NCBI RefSeq assembly: GCF_040807025.1
Contig: NC_090942.1
Location: 80,705,987-80,769,986 of the forward strand
DNA length: 64,000 bases
Reading direction: 5' to 3'
Source: Struthio camelus
Taxonomy: Eukaryota > Chordata > Aves > Struthioniformes > Struthionidae
The notes beneath the pieces were generated by a model that was given only the letters and a program-made list of their open reading frames with translations, was not told where the DNA came from and searched no databases. Shown one piece after another: positions 1-13,200 of this stretch. Position 1 is the stretch's first letter; each line of letters opens with the position of its first letter. A program made the position numbers and the translations under genes.

Positions 1-2067
1 CTCTTAAATAAACAAACTGTAATGGCTCAAACCATGTAGTTACAGCTTCTCCCCCAAGTTGTAAGGACAACTATAATGGCTATGAATAAATGCATTAACT
101 GCACCTTTTGAAGGGCACAGATAAGGTTGAAAGGAACCTTAGGAAGACAGCAAAGGGATTGCAGGTCCTAACCAGCAGAGGAGTGGGTGCATCTCCCAGT
201 CCGGGGACATGCTTGCATGTCATGCAACCCAAAGGTGCATTCCCATTTAGCTATGAAACTGTTTGTTAGCAAGGTTTTTGAAAACCTATTTCCAAGCAAA
301 GCATCACTATAGACCCTGTTACCAACACTGTGAAATAAAAGAAAGAAAAACTTTTAGAAAGAGATACACTGGCAAAAGCATACTATGTACTCTCATATAA
401 CTATGTTGCTTTTTGGTCAACTTGACTATAATGACCAATTGTGGTTTGTTTGTTTGTATTTTTTAACGTGTAAGATGATATGCCTTTGTTATTTGTACAG
501 GATAGCTACACTACAACTTCTAAAGTACGTTTTTTTTTTTTTTTTTTTTTGGCGTCTATCCTGAAACTGAAATTTAATACAACCCATTTTAAATAAATTT
601 AATATCACTTTATTTTAAAGGGAAATCCTTTGTTACTGCAGAAAGAAATCTGAAATCCTAAGTTTGATTTTTTTTTTTTTTAAGACAATTAGGCCACATA
701 TATATTGTCTGTCCTCAAACATTTAAGAGATTGAGACGGGCACTAACAGGTTCATTATTGCTCTTCTAGTAACTGCTAGACCTCCCAGTCATCAACTGAA
801 ACCACCACTCTGCTGGGTCTGATAAAAAGAAAATGAAAGATTTATTCTTGCCCTAAATAACTCACTGAAGTTATGTTGGTTTCTTTTAACAAACAGTCAC
901 TCTGCTGAAATCATTAACTTCACAAGTTAACATATGATAACTCATATAGAGAGAAGAGCTGAGAAAACAGGAGATATTAACCAAGGCATTAACACGGTCT
1001 CAACCAATGACCAACACATGCTCGACTAAATGATGCGATCTGGTGATTAGAGACCATTGCAGATATAGCCTTAAAAGTGTGTGACTAAGTCATGTTACAC
1101 AGATCCCCTACAACTCTTCCTTGTAACTAAGATAAAGTCAACATACATAATCATGAAGCTAATATTTGAGCTAACCAATCGCTTTTTCCTTAACATCTTT
1201 TAACCCCTTTGCAACCAAAATTGTGTTTCTTGGATCCCTACTCTTGTTGCAGTTTAATTGCACACTGCAGGAAAGAGTTGAGCTTATTAGCTGAATTTTT
1301 CTATTTTCAGATTATCTGATGTGAAAGTGAAAAGGAAGTCATTTTCACTTGCAAAGCCTAAAGTAGATGTAATAAAGGTCCCTAACCACTCCCATTCTAT
1401 CCTGGCATGGACTAGAAGTCTGAGTGGAAAGTGATTGCGCACTTGTAAGTATCAGCTGGCATTTCATTATAAAAACACTTACCTTCAGAAGTCTTAAAAG
1501 GGTGCTAGTACTGAGATTATGACCTTCAAAAATCTAGACATTTCTAAGGGTATCTATGACATTTTCTTGTGACAGGCTTATTTTACATTGAAAAAATAAA
1601 ACTGAGTTCCTTGCTTACTGTAATCTTATTTAGACCACACTCTCTGGTTAACAATGGTGTATACTGACTTCTGTGGACATGTGCTGAATGAAGCCAGATA
1701 AATCTGTCTCTGCTTTTCCTAACACTGTAGGAGCGTCAAGAACAATGCAAAACATTATTAAACAAATGTGAAATTTGGATGCATTTCCTATGCTTTAAGC
1801 TGTTTGATTTTTTTACTACATGTGTTTAATGTGGTGACAACAGACTTGTCTGCCTTTCTTTCTGGCTTTTCAACACCTTAAGGCCATACTGCTGGCACTG
1901 CAACTGCTGCATGATGATGCTTGAAGCCAAGCCAAACGTAAGGAAATGTGTTACTGTTTTCTGTAGTAGCGAGCTGATGAAGGTCGCTTCTTTAACAGGA
2001 GCAACATGATAGTCTGGAAAAGGAGAGGCGAAACCCCAGCCAAAACACTGTCTTGGTCCTCAGTATT
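1..2067. other. CDPF1 3' flank / 3' UTR; possible PPARA 3' end
   Basis: No coding exon was recognised here. The stretch is AT-rich, with a T run at about 530-550. On the minus strand it should hold the CDPF1 3' untranslated region: an ATTAAA-type signal (TTTAAT on the plus strand) lies at 1825-1830 and AATAAA-type signals (TTTATT) at 841-846 and 609-614. On the plus strand AATAAA occurs at 1595-1600. In tetrapods PPARA lies tail-to-tail with CDPF1 and has a long 3' UTR, so part of this stretch could be PPARA 3' UTR. The sequence alone does not show that. Confidence 0.4.
841..846 (-). promoter_or_regulatory. CDPF1: Candidate polyadenylation signal for CDPF1
   Basis: AATAAA read on the minus strand, about 1.2 kb beyond the CDPF1 stop codon. 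A closer ATTAAA variant at 1825-1830 would give a 3' UTR of about 240 nt. Which one is used cannot be decided from sequence alone. Confidence 0.3.
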
Positions 2068-2217
2068 TTAAGTCCTTGCATCCATTTTTTTAGAGGGGAA
2101 GGATTTTGCTTGGGTCTTCCTTTTATCCATATCGTCTTGTATTTCCAAAGGAAAACCCTTCAGGTTGTCATTCACACAGGGGAGACAAAACCTTTTGGAG
2201 TAAAACAGGCTACACTC
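2068..2217 (-). CDS. CDPF1: CDPF1 last coding exon (residues 76-124)
   Basis: Begins after TGTACAG with ECSLFYSKRFCLPC, nearly identical to human CDPF1, and ends in TAA (2070-2068). Phase 0 at its acceptor. A plus-strand open frame over the same bases is a shadow. Confidence 0.95.
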   Translation of the reverse strand, partial: ECSLFYSKRFCLPCVNDNLKGFPLEIQDDMDKRKTQAKSFPSKKMDART

Positions 2218-5200
2218 CTGTACAAGAAAAGAAAGTACATATACAAAATGGAACTGGTTAAGTTATAGGCTCTCTAAACCACGTTTATGGTTAAAATTCT
2301 CTTTCTTCCCCATTTAGCTTATGAAGATGTGTCTCTGCTGGAAGGAGCTTCAAAGTTCTTGTGCTGGCATGCAAGTCCTGAAGCGTCAAAAAGCTGGAAA
2401 GTTGGAAACCCCACCAATCTCCACATAATGGCCTAAGGGCAAACACAAGCACAAAGAACATAGGCCAGGGGCTGTAGGCTTAAAGCAACTTTAGTTGCAT
2501 TTTATTTCACGGCTCCCCACAAAACATACCTTTGTTTGTATCAATATATGTGCCCTGGGGGAATATCAACAGGCATAAATATTATGGTAATGAACATGAT
2601 AGAGATGTTCAGTGAATAACCAGAATAGCTAAATGAGTTCAATTCAACTGTGATTTCATCCATTAACCATCTTTATCTTGAATGTATTATTTTGATTCAA
2701 AACCAGAAACACATGTGGTACTAAAGGTGGAGTTGATGTCTCATCTGAATTTATGATGGGGAAGTATAAAAATCTCTTATGCAAAAAGGAAATTTCCTTT
2801 CACTTCCCTTAAAATGGAATGGCATTGTGATCTGACATGTTTCACCAACATTTGGTCAGCTAGTGTTACACATCCAATTTTTTTTTTTTTGCGTAGTTAG
2901 CTCTAGTAAGATGTGAGAGGTATTGAATAGGAAGAAGGAGAAATGGCCTATTTGCAGGGCACAGTTTAACAACTTGAAAAAATTGTTAATATATTATTCT
3001 TTTGCCCTGTAGCGAGACTGAAGTTCATGGTTCTCCTGGCATGCTGATCACTAAATTCCAGATAGGATTTAATGGGTAAGCTGAAGCTGGTGTTGCTGAT
3101 GGATTATTCCTGGGGATTTAAACAGGAATAAAGACATCAGTTCAGATGGATGAGGACATCTTTCTGGGAGTAGTGGGCTCCCTGGGTTTTACCTAAAGAG
3201 AAAGCTAAGTTTTCCTCTCAGTATAGTCATTTATGGCTGACTCTGGGGGCTTGGCTTGGATATTTCTGCTTTTCTGTTCTCTTTCGTTTCCCATGTCACT
3301 AGCCACACTCCAGTGGTGGGCAACACATGGCTACATCAAAATCACAATCAACCTGCCTCTGTGTGACTCTCAAGCCTGAGGAACAACTTTCTCTTCATGT
3401 ATTATCCCTTCTGGACTGCCTGCCAGGTTTCTTTGTATTCAGAGGTAGTGTTAGACTATACCCTGGTCCTTAAAAGGCACTGTGAATGGTCAGAAAGGGG
3501 ATTTCAGTTGTGCAACCTCCACAGCCTATTGTTTTTTGTCTCTTGGTATCCTTAATACTTTAAGATGCCAATTAAAAAGGGGAGATTAGAGTTTCAGTTG
3601 GCCCTGCTATTGTTGTTTGTATTACACTATGGCACACAGCTGCCCCCACCCCAGGTCAAGTTCGTGGCTCCACAGTGATGGATACTGGTCCCCCCCGGAC
3701 ACTAGGCAGAGGCAAAGAGGGGCGGGGTGAGGAGGGTTGCCCCCCATTCTGCAGATGGCAAACTCCGACGTTAAGACCCAGCTCCTCACAGGTACTCAAC
3801 TTCTTTCAGCTGAATTATTTTTGCTGCTTTGAGCCTATGGGACTTAGACAAAGTTCTGAATATGAACTACTCCACCTCTGCACAGTGGGTCCAGATACCC
3901 TTGGTCCCGCCCTGTTCTCTCAAACACAGGTTAATTCAGCCTACCTGCTGTTTAAAAGCCCTACAAATTACACTTACTATGTATATTCGAGCCCTTCTTT
4001 GATCATTATCCTGATAGGGTTCTGTGCTTAATCAGACAATTCTTTAATATGTTTCACCCCTTCCACAACCAAGATAGGAGAGGACCAGGCCTGTTTTCAG
4101 TGCTGTTTTCATTTCAAACTCACTAGTCCAATTCAGGCAAAACTGAGTTGTCAAAGCTTACTGCCAGAGTTATTTTCTATTTTCACAAGGATCACGTCTG
4201 AAAGTAATGCACCTGGATATTATCTTTACCACACTTGTAAAGGAAACTATGTAAAGGAAAGATTCTTACTAATCTTGTCCAGGATTGTCCTCACATGACT
4301 GGAAGTTGAGTGGAAAGTAGCTGTAGTGTTACGTGTATCACTTAATACCTACAGTCATGTCCAAGGTCAGTGCTTATTCAGCTTCTGCTGTGGTGAGCAA
4401 TAAGGAATGAAATTTGCTTCCTATCTTCCTCTCCTCCAAAAGTCACCCTTTTTCTTTTCCTATGTTTAGTGTCACAACAAAAAGAAGTAACTTAACTGTT
4501 TTAAATGACTAATATGGTCAGGTTATATCACTTCCTCTCTGCTTTTCTGAAAGGGAAACAGGGAGATGGGCAGCCAACTTTTCTAAGGATTTTTAAAATC
4601 ATTTATATTATCTTCCTTTTTATAGTGTTTCAGACATTACAAAGACATTACAGATAATCATTAGAAGAACTATATGCACTTACCAATATCCTGTGTTAAA
4701 GATTGGCTCAGTAAAGTGATATATGCTGCCAGCTGACGGGAGCAAATGAACTTAGCGACACTTGAAAGAATATAAGAAGTGAGCTAATGAGCACCGTGCA
4801 GAACAGCGACTGAAGTTTTAATTTTCCTTTGCACACCAACTGCAAGGAAAGACGCTTCAGCCAATGTAAGAGGTGTCTCAAGAAAAAACTAAAATCTGAT
4901 TACCTACTTAGATACAAAAGCTAGCAAATTAAATCCAATTTGGCCTTTGCCAAATCTAAGCTGAGAAACCTCTTAATTTTGCCTCAGATTAATCTAGTAC
5001 TATTTTGAAGTAACAGAAAAATTAAAGCAACCTGTCACTGAAAGCTTTCCATCATAAAAATCTGCTTCTTTGGCACCGAGGCCTAAGGAAGCATGTTTTT
5101 CTTTACCTGCAATGCTTACGTTATAATACATGACGGAAATACGCTGAATAGGGCTGAACTGATCTACTTGGGTCAAGCACAAGCAGGAACCAAAAACAAC

Positions 5201-8200
5201 CCGCGGAGTTATTATGCCAGCTTTAGCTCTCTCCACAGCCTTGGTTAAGTTTTTACTTCTCTGCACTCTAATTTTCCCTACATGAAAGGGGAATAGTGTG
5301 TGTTTACCTACTTCGGTGTGGGTGTTTACAGCACTAATTATCATTTCTGCAAATCTCTTGCAATGTTACCTAAGCTGCATTGCTAAATACATTTTGTAAC
5401 CACAGTCATATGTGTGATTCACTATCTGGCATGGCTAGTTTGGTAAGAAATGTATTTTCAATTATTTACAATCAAAGTTTTGCTTTGAGTGATACCATCA
5501 GGGGAATCTTGAAGATTCAGATAACAGGTAAATGATCAGCAGATTTCCACAATAGCCAAAATAGCTGGGAACGCCAAAAGATTGAGAGAGGCTTCTACCA
5601 GCTCACTGCTCATGTCCTCTACAGATTGTCATGCCCCAAATTAAATGAAACAATTAATATCTCTCTTAAATTCAGAGCCCCACCTTCATTCAGAAAGATA
5701 CACTATGTGGAAAGACACTGAGAGGTTGAAACTCAGTACTTCTGACAAATTTTAGTTGCTGGACTTGGAAATATCTACTGAATCCTTACATTCAAAACAC
5801 AAAATTTGGGGATGAAAACAGCAAAATGCACTCATGTTTGCTCAAAATATGCCTCACTTGCTAAATCCTGCGCTGTTAGAAAAGAGTGATAAACCTGGCT
5901 TGTTAGGACAGGAACCAAGCTCATAAGCCCCAACTATCTGACTGGCTTTACTGCTTGCATGTTTGCTCTTACTCTGCCTGTTCGTAGGAGTGAATTGACT
6001 GCCAGCCAAGACAAGGGCACTGTCACAAGGAAGATCTTGCTCATGTGTGAGCTTTGCCTCTACAGACTGTAGGTACACAAGTGCCTTATGCTACTAGGCT
6101 CCGGAAACTTGAGCCCAGCTATCAAAGATGTAATCAGAGAGCTTCAGGGCTTCATCTGACTCCCACAGGAGTCCTTAGGTAATATCAGAAAGAAAAACAA
6201 ATCTCAGTTGCAATCTCTAGTCTGACCTCTTTTGTGATTTTCATTCTTTTAAATCACAGGGGAGACTTCAGAAATGGAAAACAAACCTGATCAGGAGAAA
6301 GGTGTTTTTGTACATTTTTTTTCCTCCTAGGACAGTGTACCAAATCTGTCCTTGATGCTAACTCAGAAAAGTCAAAATTGCAGCTGAACTTGTCCAAGCA
6401 CGCCAATTTCCTTTCAGCTGTGTCTGTCCAACCCACTGAATTTGGTCAGTGTAATTTGACCCTGTTTTTTGCTCAAGAGAATTTGCTCTAGTCCCCCCAA
6501 ATAAATTGTCTGGCATTGGCATATGAGCTGTTTCAGTTGCCCAGATTATTTCACCTCATGCTCTGAGCAGGTCCAAGGGTTACTTTACCCTACCAGGCTT
6601 GGCCACCAAACATATCATGCAGAAAAAATTCCACATCTTCAAAGTCATTAGCAGGTTTGTTTTTTTTAAAAACTCCTGCTACTGGCTACTGTTAGCAAGG
6701 ACCACATCGCTGATGCTGGGACCTAACCACTGCAGTTATGGATGGGGCTAAAATGGTTAAATTTGAAAACTGCTGAAGCTGATGTTCAAGACGGAGGTGT
6801 GCTCTCACACATGCCATCAGCTGCACTCTAGACTGAAACACAGCACTTCAGAAGAGCAAACGAACACTTTGGACGAGAATGCTAGGATCTGGCTGCTATA
6901 AGGGCAATGGTGTCCAGCGTAACAAACATATGCCGCTGTCTGTGTAAATGATCAGATGGCCAAATACCTCCTAATGGAGATCATGCGTGAATCATGTATG
7001 AGTCTTGCCTACATCTGTTCAGTCACAGAACTGGCTTGCTAAGGGAAAGGAGTGTAACCTAAAAGTTTTCTCAGTTCATTGTACTGCCTCAAAGAAGCAC
7101 AGGACAGCCTCAGGACACTGATAATTGTGTAATAACTTGTCTTCAGTTTTACTTTGAACTCACAGCAAACAAAAGGACCAATTTTGCACTGAGGAGAAGG
7201 AATTAAGGCAACTGTAATTTTACACCGCCTTTCTGGACCGCATTCAGAATTCATAGCTTAAGGTTGCCTGCAGGCTGCTACTTAAATTCATTCCTCTTCA
7301 GAGATGTGCCATAGCACTTTACAACTCTCCTCCCTGCTCACTTTGTACACTAGCTTTTGGAAAGAAGATGGTGCAAACCTAACCATCTGTGGACATTCAT
7401 ATCCCATTTATGGAAAAAAAATTCTATCATTGGTATAGTATGCTGCTGCAAGAAAGGACCCGAGGGACAGTGTGATCTCTCCCACACCTTCCTGTGCTAA
7501 GACAGTGGAAAAGAGCACTCACTCCGTTTGTGAGGCTGGATTGCATAAATAGAGCAAACTTTAAATAGAGCGAACACTTGAAGTTGGTGACCACTTTCAT
7601 TTACTAATATGAAGAGCTTTATCTGGGGGATCCAACAGGACGGACAACTAGCATGCCTTAAAAATAGGCTGTTTGGGTCTTCCTTGTTGTTTGGTCTTTC
7701 TCCAATAGGTCACAGGGGCCAGAACAATAAGAAGTGACAAAATGCTTTCTTTGCTTTTTACTTACCGTACCGACACACACTGATCTGCTACACAAACTGC
7801 ACTGAGACCCAAGGATGAGGAATTTGTCCTTTTCAGGGGTGAAAGGATCCTTCATGACATAGCTTTCTTCCAAAAGCCTAGAAGAGAATAAATCTAAGCT
7901 TTTAAGGATCGATTTCACAGTAAGGGAGGGGGACAGTTGAAAAGGAGAATCAGGGGGAGGATAGAAAGGCAGCAGCCCTCTCTCCTTGGTTTGCACTGCC
8001 TAGTGTTGTACAAGTGACAATGGAGCAGCTATGCCACTCTCTCCTTTTTTAAAATCAACCTTGTGCCTGCCTTCAGTCTTAAACTGTGGCTCTTCCTGTC
8101 TGTAACTTTCCTCCCAAAAGGAGAGCAATTGGTGATCATGTCAGCATTGCCTTACTAAGTTTTTCTCAGTGCTCCACCTTAAAGTGTATCTTCCATTCTT

Positions 8201-10219
8201 ATGACAGGCACTCCTTCGCATGGCCAATGAAAGTACCTTGTCAAGTTATCATCTCAATTGTAGAGCTTTTAATTAGGAATTCTCTTTGAAAGATATGTGT
8301 GCAAGTATAAAATAAAGAGAGCTTTTACTGCTCTTCGTTACGTCCCTGCTGTAAAGTTAAGGTTCTCGTCTCTTGCAGGCGGGAGCTACTAGCACAGAGC
8401 ATTGTAATAATCTGAAATATTCTGACCTTATCTCAGAGACGGTATTGTTTGCTTCAGGGTATTCAGGGAGTGCATTTATTAGCAACTTGGCAACCTGCTT
8501 GGGAAAGACTAATGCCTTATTCTTCCTGAGAGCTTCAGGCAAAGTGTTACTGAAGTCAGTTTGGTGTATATCTGCACAAGGCATTCTGCAAGGCTGCACA
8601 ATACCTATATAAAAGATATTCTGACAACTCATCCTGTCCTTTGCTTATCTCTCTCTTTATATATACACACATACATGTTTGTATGTGCGTGTCTGAGTGT
8701 ACTCCTTTTTCGTTTTCCCCTCCACTCAAACAAAAAATGGTATGGCTCAAGCCTTCACTGTTAGGAAAGATCAGGCATCTTAGCATGGGAGAACACCTTG
8801 TCAACAAGTCTTCTAGCGTACAAAGGCTGGATTATCTTTGCAAAGCTCCCCTTGCAAGCCTCACAGTCTTAACATAACCATCATCAGTGCAGAGACCTGG
8901 CTATTGTGGAAGCCTTCATGTTTGGCATACGTTTCCTGCAGCGTTTAAGACTAGTGAGTAGATCAGAAAGCAAGTCAGTAAAGGTAGTCTGTAAAGCTAT
9001 TTCTCCCATGCATGTACGGAAGCACTATTATTATAGCATAGGTATTCTTTTGCTGTTTGAATTTGAATGATTTAAATTAAGTTAAGCTGTTAACACCAAG
9101 CTGGGGCAATTTAAAGGCAAGAGTCATATTCAGCTTTGATTCAGACTCTTTACAAGAGGACCTGATTGAAGGTGATCCATCGTTCTTCTGAGTGGAAGGG
9201 GGAAAACTAGTAGCACTGTAGGATTTGGAGTGATAAAAATACAGCTGCCACAGGATAACAGATCTGATCTCAGCCCAAGCAGGCGGTGACCAACAGCTGT
9301 TTTCATTTTACAAGTAACTGAGCAGTCTTAGTAGGCTGAAACACTGAGTACATGCCTGACTTCCAGTTCCAGTGAGTTCCTGAGCATGTCTGCCTGATGG
9401 GTTCATTCACCGGGATGGCCTCAACAGAGCTACTCATACATTTAAAGCTAAATGTTTGTTCTGTGGGGAGTTTAATGTCTGCAGATCAAGTCGTGACCGC
9501 ATAGTTTCTGGTCAAACTAACCCTACTTGGTAGAGGAGGAAAAGGCTTCAGTCTCCTGAAATGTAAATATCTACTAAATTTCCACACATTTTAATGTTAT
9601 ACATTCTGCCAAAGAATTGTCTAATTCATGCAAAAAAAAAAACAACCCTGTGTTTGAAACTGCAAATGTCAAACAGCTCAAAAAGTGTTTTTTCCATACC
9701 TATTTAATTCACACTGTGTTTACAGTGTTTACCTCGCAGCTGTGTCAGTGGGTAAGGGCTATTCCCAGAAATGCTATGCTAACAGTCAACAATATTCTAG
9801 GATGAAAATTATGGTGTATTGTAGGGTGGCCGGTGGGGTTAGGAAATAGGTTAAATACAAGTCTTTGCATTGCACTGAAGTAGGAAGAGAAAGTTGACTT
9901 TTTTTTTTTTTTTTTTTTGCTATCAATACTGACAATTTTTAACATTTCCTTCCTTTGGAAAATGAAGGTCATCTTAAATCCCAAGCCTCATATTCAGGGT
10001 CAATATGGCACGTTATTGAGTTCATGTAGCGTACATCATTCCACAGTGTGAGGCTTCTAATGCCCATAGCATAAATGAAGTCTAGAATATGAAAAATTGT
10101 ACTCACACAATAGAGCGTGTGTTTGGTGGCTTCTGCCCATAGTAGGTATATGGAGCTGTTAAGCCACATAACTGACATTTGAACTCTCCTTTAGGCTGAG
10201 CTTCTTTGTGAGACTCCAT
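2068..10219 (-). CDS. CDPF1: CDPF1, cysteine-rich DPF motif domain-containing protein 1 (three coding exons)
   Basis: Small conserved vertebrate protein of unknown biochemical function. Coding exons are 10219-10107, 7877-7766 and 2217-2068 (113, 112 and 150 nt). They join in phase to 124 residues plus a stop, against 123 in human. Visible features are paired cysteines typical of a zinc-binding fold: CQLC at 15-18, CSLC at 64-67, Cys72, Cys77 and CLPC at 86-89. The family's DPF tripeptide is at 48-50, inside the strongly conserved stretch LLEESYVMKDPFT. The C-terminal tail (from about 105) is lysine-rich and poorly conserved. The start codon was chosen because it matches the human N-terminus (MxSH) and lies 11 nt inside an exon with a good acceptor (TTTTCTTGTAG). 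Recognition rests on recalled similarity to human CDPF1. The position next to PKDREJ agrees with human chromosome 22. Confidence 0.95.
2218..7765 (-). other. CDPF1 intron between the last two coding exons
   Basis: 5.5-kb intron with donor GTAAGT at 7765 and acceptor CAG ending at 2218. Several open frames of 60-118 codons occur on both strands, but none resembles a known protein or has a splice or coding signature. No repeat family was recognised. Confidence 0.85.
7766..7877 (-). CDS. CDPF1: CDPF1 middle coding exon (residues 38-75)
   Basis: Acceptor TTCTAG, then GCTTTTGGAAGAA, which completes the Val38 codon. It encodes the DPF motif and the second CxxC pair. It ends ...GTACG before the donor GTAAGT. 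A longer open frame continues into both flanks, but only this part is exon. Confidence 0.96.
7878..10106 (-). other. CDPF1 intron between first and second coding exons
   Basis: 2.2-kb intron, donor GTGAGT at 10106, acceptor TAG ending at 7878. A 20-nt T run lies at 9899-9918. No other gene was recognised in it. Confidence 0.85.
10107..10219 (-). CDS. CDPF1: CDPF1 first coding exon (residues 1-38)
   Basis: ATG at 10219-10217. It encodes the first CxxC pair and LTAPYTYYGQKPPNT, close to the human LTAPYSYVGQKPPNT. It ends after the first two bases of the Val38 codon at GTGAGT. The exon extends 11 nt upstream to 10230, where a polypyrimidine-AG acceptor shows that the 5' UTR is spliced. Confidence 0.95.
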
Positions 10220-10230
10220 CTTTAAGATAC

Positions 10231-13200
10231 CTACAAGAAAACCAAAAAATATTTTAGCTCCAAAATGCTGTACTTGGAACATATTTGCAAGACAATTAAA
10301 TTGATGTGGGACATCTGGCTATGCAAATTAAAATCCAGTGGGGAATCGACTGTTGCAAGCCTTGATTAGTAAATCATTTCTCCTAAATCAAGTTCATTTC
10401 TCATACCCCGGTTACATTTCCAAATTCCTCAGAGAAGTTTGGAAACTACAACCTTGGAGCCTAACTATAAAAGCCCGCCTGCTAATTTAGAACTTGATCA
10501 AAGAAAGAGTTTAGGTAATGAAGTATACAGCTGTGACCTGGAAAACCCTTTGCTTAGGCTCCATAAGCACCTCCCCATCCAGTGTGCAGCATCCTCATCA
10601 AGGGCTGTGGCATCCATCTCTTCCCACAAAACGCAAATGGAGCCTGTGAAAGGGCCTGGGACTCCACTCAGGAGGCAGATGCCAGCAAGGTAGGTGTTGC
10701 AATGGTTTACTTACAGCAGCGCCTATGTACTTTTTCATGGGTTTTGATTGCCACCTCCAAACAGTTTTGGGAGCTTTACCCCAGCCACCTGTTATTACCT
10801 GGCTTCCAAGGGAAATGAGGCTGATGTAGTCACACTGTATGTCTGTCTAGAGTATCGGCTCATTCAAACCAACCAGGACAGAGAAGGAGGTAGTTTCAAA
10901 AATGTTTAGGTCTTTTAATTCTCAAGCAAATAGGTAGAAGAGGGAGACTCTGTTTTGTCCTCACTGAGGAAAAAGCTGCAACATGAACCCATATGTTTCT
11001 AGACATCAGAGAATCCACCCAGGAGAAAGCTATTGTCCCTCTGTAGGATAGGCTTAGACACCCACTACAAAGGTGTAGCTCTCAGTTATGAGATACAAAC
11101 TGTAGGAAGCCATTTTTCATCATCTTTGGTGCTTAAAAGACTAGTTGTTTAAAATCTTGGCCACTGATTTACATTTGGTAATCGATAACACTTTTTTGAG
11201 TCATACCCTTCAGTTTTCCAAAAGCATGGCATGGAAAGTATTATTTTAGGCTTCATTTTTGTGCGTGTGTGTGATCAGAACAAACACAACGCACATGCCC
11301 CAAACTTGCAAAGATCCATGAATGAAATGTGACTGCTTGTTTGCAAATTGGATATCTTTGCTCCCCTGCAGCATTCTCTTGAATGGATGCACTTACCCAG
11401 CAGTTGGCAAGAAAATTCAAGCTTTTAGCTAAGAGCCCTCTGACTTTCTGTGGCAGGTAGTTTTCTGCCGCAAACCCATCACTTTCATAAGTGAAGCAGA
11501 GCTGGCATCAGGCTGTCAGGAATGTGAAACACAATGCCCAACTAGCAGGCATTTCAGCCACGGGACCAGACTAGAAGCAGTCTGAAATACCCCCGAACCA
11601 TATACAGAGGGGGACATCAGGTACTCAGCATCCAACACTTTGGTTTATGGTTTCACTTATTGCATCACACTACTTACTAATGTAGTCAAAAATAATAGAA
11701 CTACCTTTCTTTTCTTTTTTCTTCCAGTGTCCTTTTTTCTGTTGTTTCAGTAAGTTAAATTAGCTTGAGGAGGGATATGACAACCGCTAACAGCAGCCCA
11801 AGGTGAGAGGCAAAACTTCACAGCCAGGAGAAGGGGAGGGCTGAGATGAGGGACCTGTATTTCCCCCTTTCAGTGACAGTAAGCTGCTATTTCTGTTCAC
11901 CCTAGGTGGTGAAACCGAATCCTTAGAGACATAGGCTGCTAAGGTGAATTAGGGGCAAGGTGAAGCAGAGCTACTTGTTACCTAATATTCCAGAAGAACA
12001 GGGAGCCCCAAGATCCTGAGAGGTTCATAATGGACCTCCAGCTCATAAAACCTCAGCCTGTTTCAATCCTGAAACTTAATTTTGCAAATAGTCTCCCTTA
12101 CCCTCTCAAACTAATTCCTTCACCCTTTCCTTTCCACCGTCATTCTTGGCATTTCAGTAGTACAGGGAGCTCTTCAAATCTAACACACCTGTGCCTGGGC
12201 ACTGGTTTAATAAATACATCCAACCCTTCAATACCTTAGGCAACTACATTTTCTGGAAAGTGATGTAAACTTTGGATGTTACGTATTCTACTTACCTCCC
12301 AGGGATGCTGAGAGACTTTAACTACAGTGCTTTCAGATTTTCACATATAAGGCATGTATATGCTATGTACTTTTCCTCATACATTAAAACAGGGATTTTT
12401 CTGAACTGAGAAGTCTGCTTTTTGAACCCTAAATTTTAGAGTTACCAGAGAAATCCCCCATACATCCCCAAAGTTGCCTTTTCTGTAGGTAGTCAGTAGC
12501 AATATCAAGAGAGCCACCTGTCTGAATGAGACTCAGTTCTGAGCAGTATGTGCAATTTTTGGTGATTCAATTTTTTTTAAACGGAGAATAGTTAAGCTGG
12601 CAAAGGTGAAGGAGTACGGAAGGTCTCTTGAATTAAATACAGAAGGCTGTCATGGTGATCTTTTCTTTAAAATAAACCAAAAAAATGAAGAACAACAACA
12701 ACAACAAAAGAGTATTTATGGCAGCAGGGATCACAGACTTTGGAACGAACACGTCCTGATTCCAAGTCAAGAGAACAGCCCTGGGTTTAGAACTGAAGTA
12801 CGTTAGATATAGAAACACCTGCTCTCTTATAGACCGTTGGCATGTAGAACAGAATCTGTTCAGTGACTACCACTGGGAAGGAATGATATCTATGTACGAA
12901 CAGATTTTTGGCTATGACAGTTGAAAAGCATATGATCCTGCCTGAAAGGCACAGATGAATTTATGATGCTTTCCATTTTACTCCAAGCTACGGGTCACTG
13001 GCATCAGCTGCACCAAGTTTCATTTCATTGGAACAGCATTTGTCCTGAGAGCTTGTCTACACAGCAGCACTTGGGAAAGCTAAGGTCGCTAATGCGAGGT
13101 GTGAATTTAACGCATATACAGATTTCTGGGTGAAAGCTCCCATTCAGAAGTAAAGTTTGCTTTATAATAAAATAAGGCCATTTTCCTTCTGAAAAGAAGA

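Noticed and set aside
2053-2268. 71-codon plus-strand frame
   Set aside because: It is the shadow of the CDPF1 last exon on the other strand.
3675-4031. 118-codon plus-strand frame inside the CDPF1 intron
   Set aside because: No recognisable domain or exon-like boundaries, and a low-complexity start.
5000-5344. 114-codon minus-strand frame, considered as an extra CDPF1 exon
   Set aside because: It does not resemble CDPF1. The true last exon at 2217-2068 joins in phase and completes the protein.
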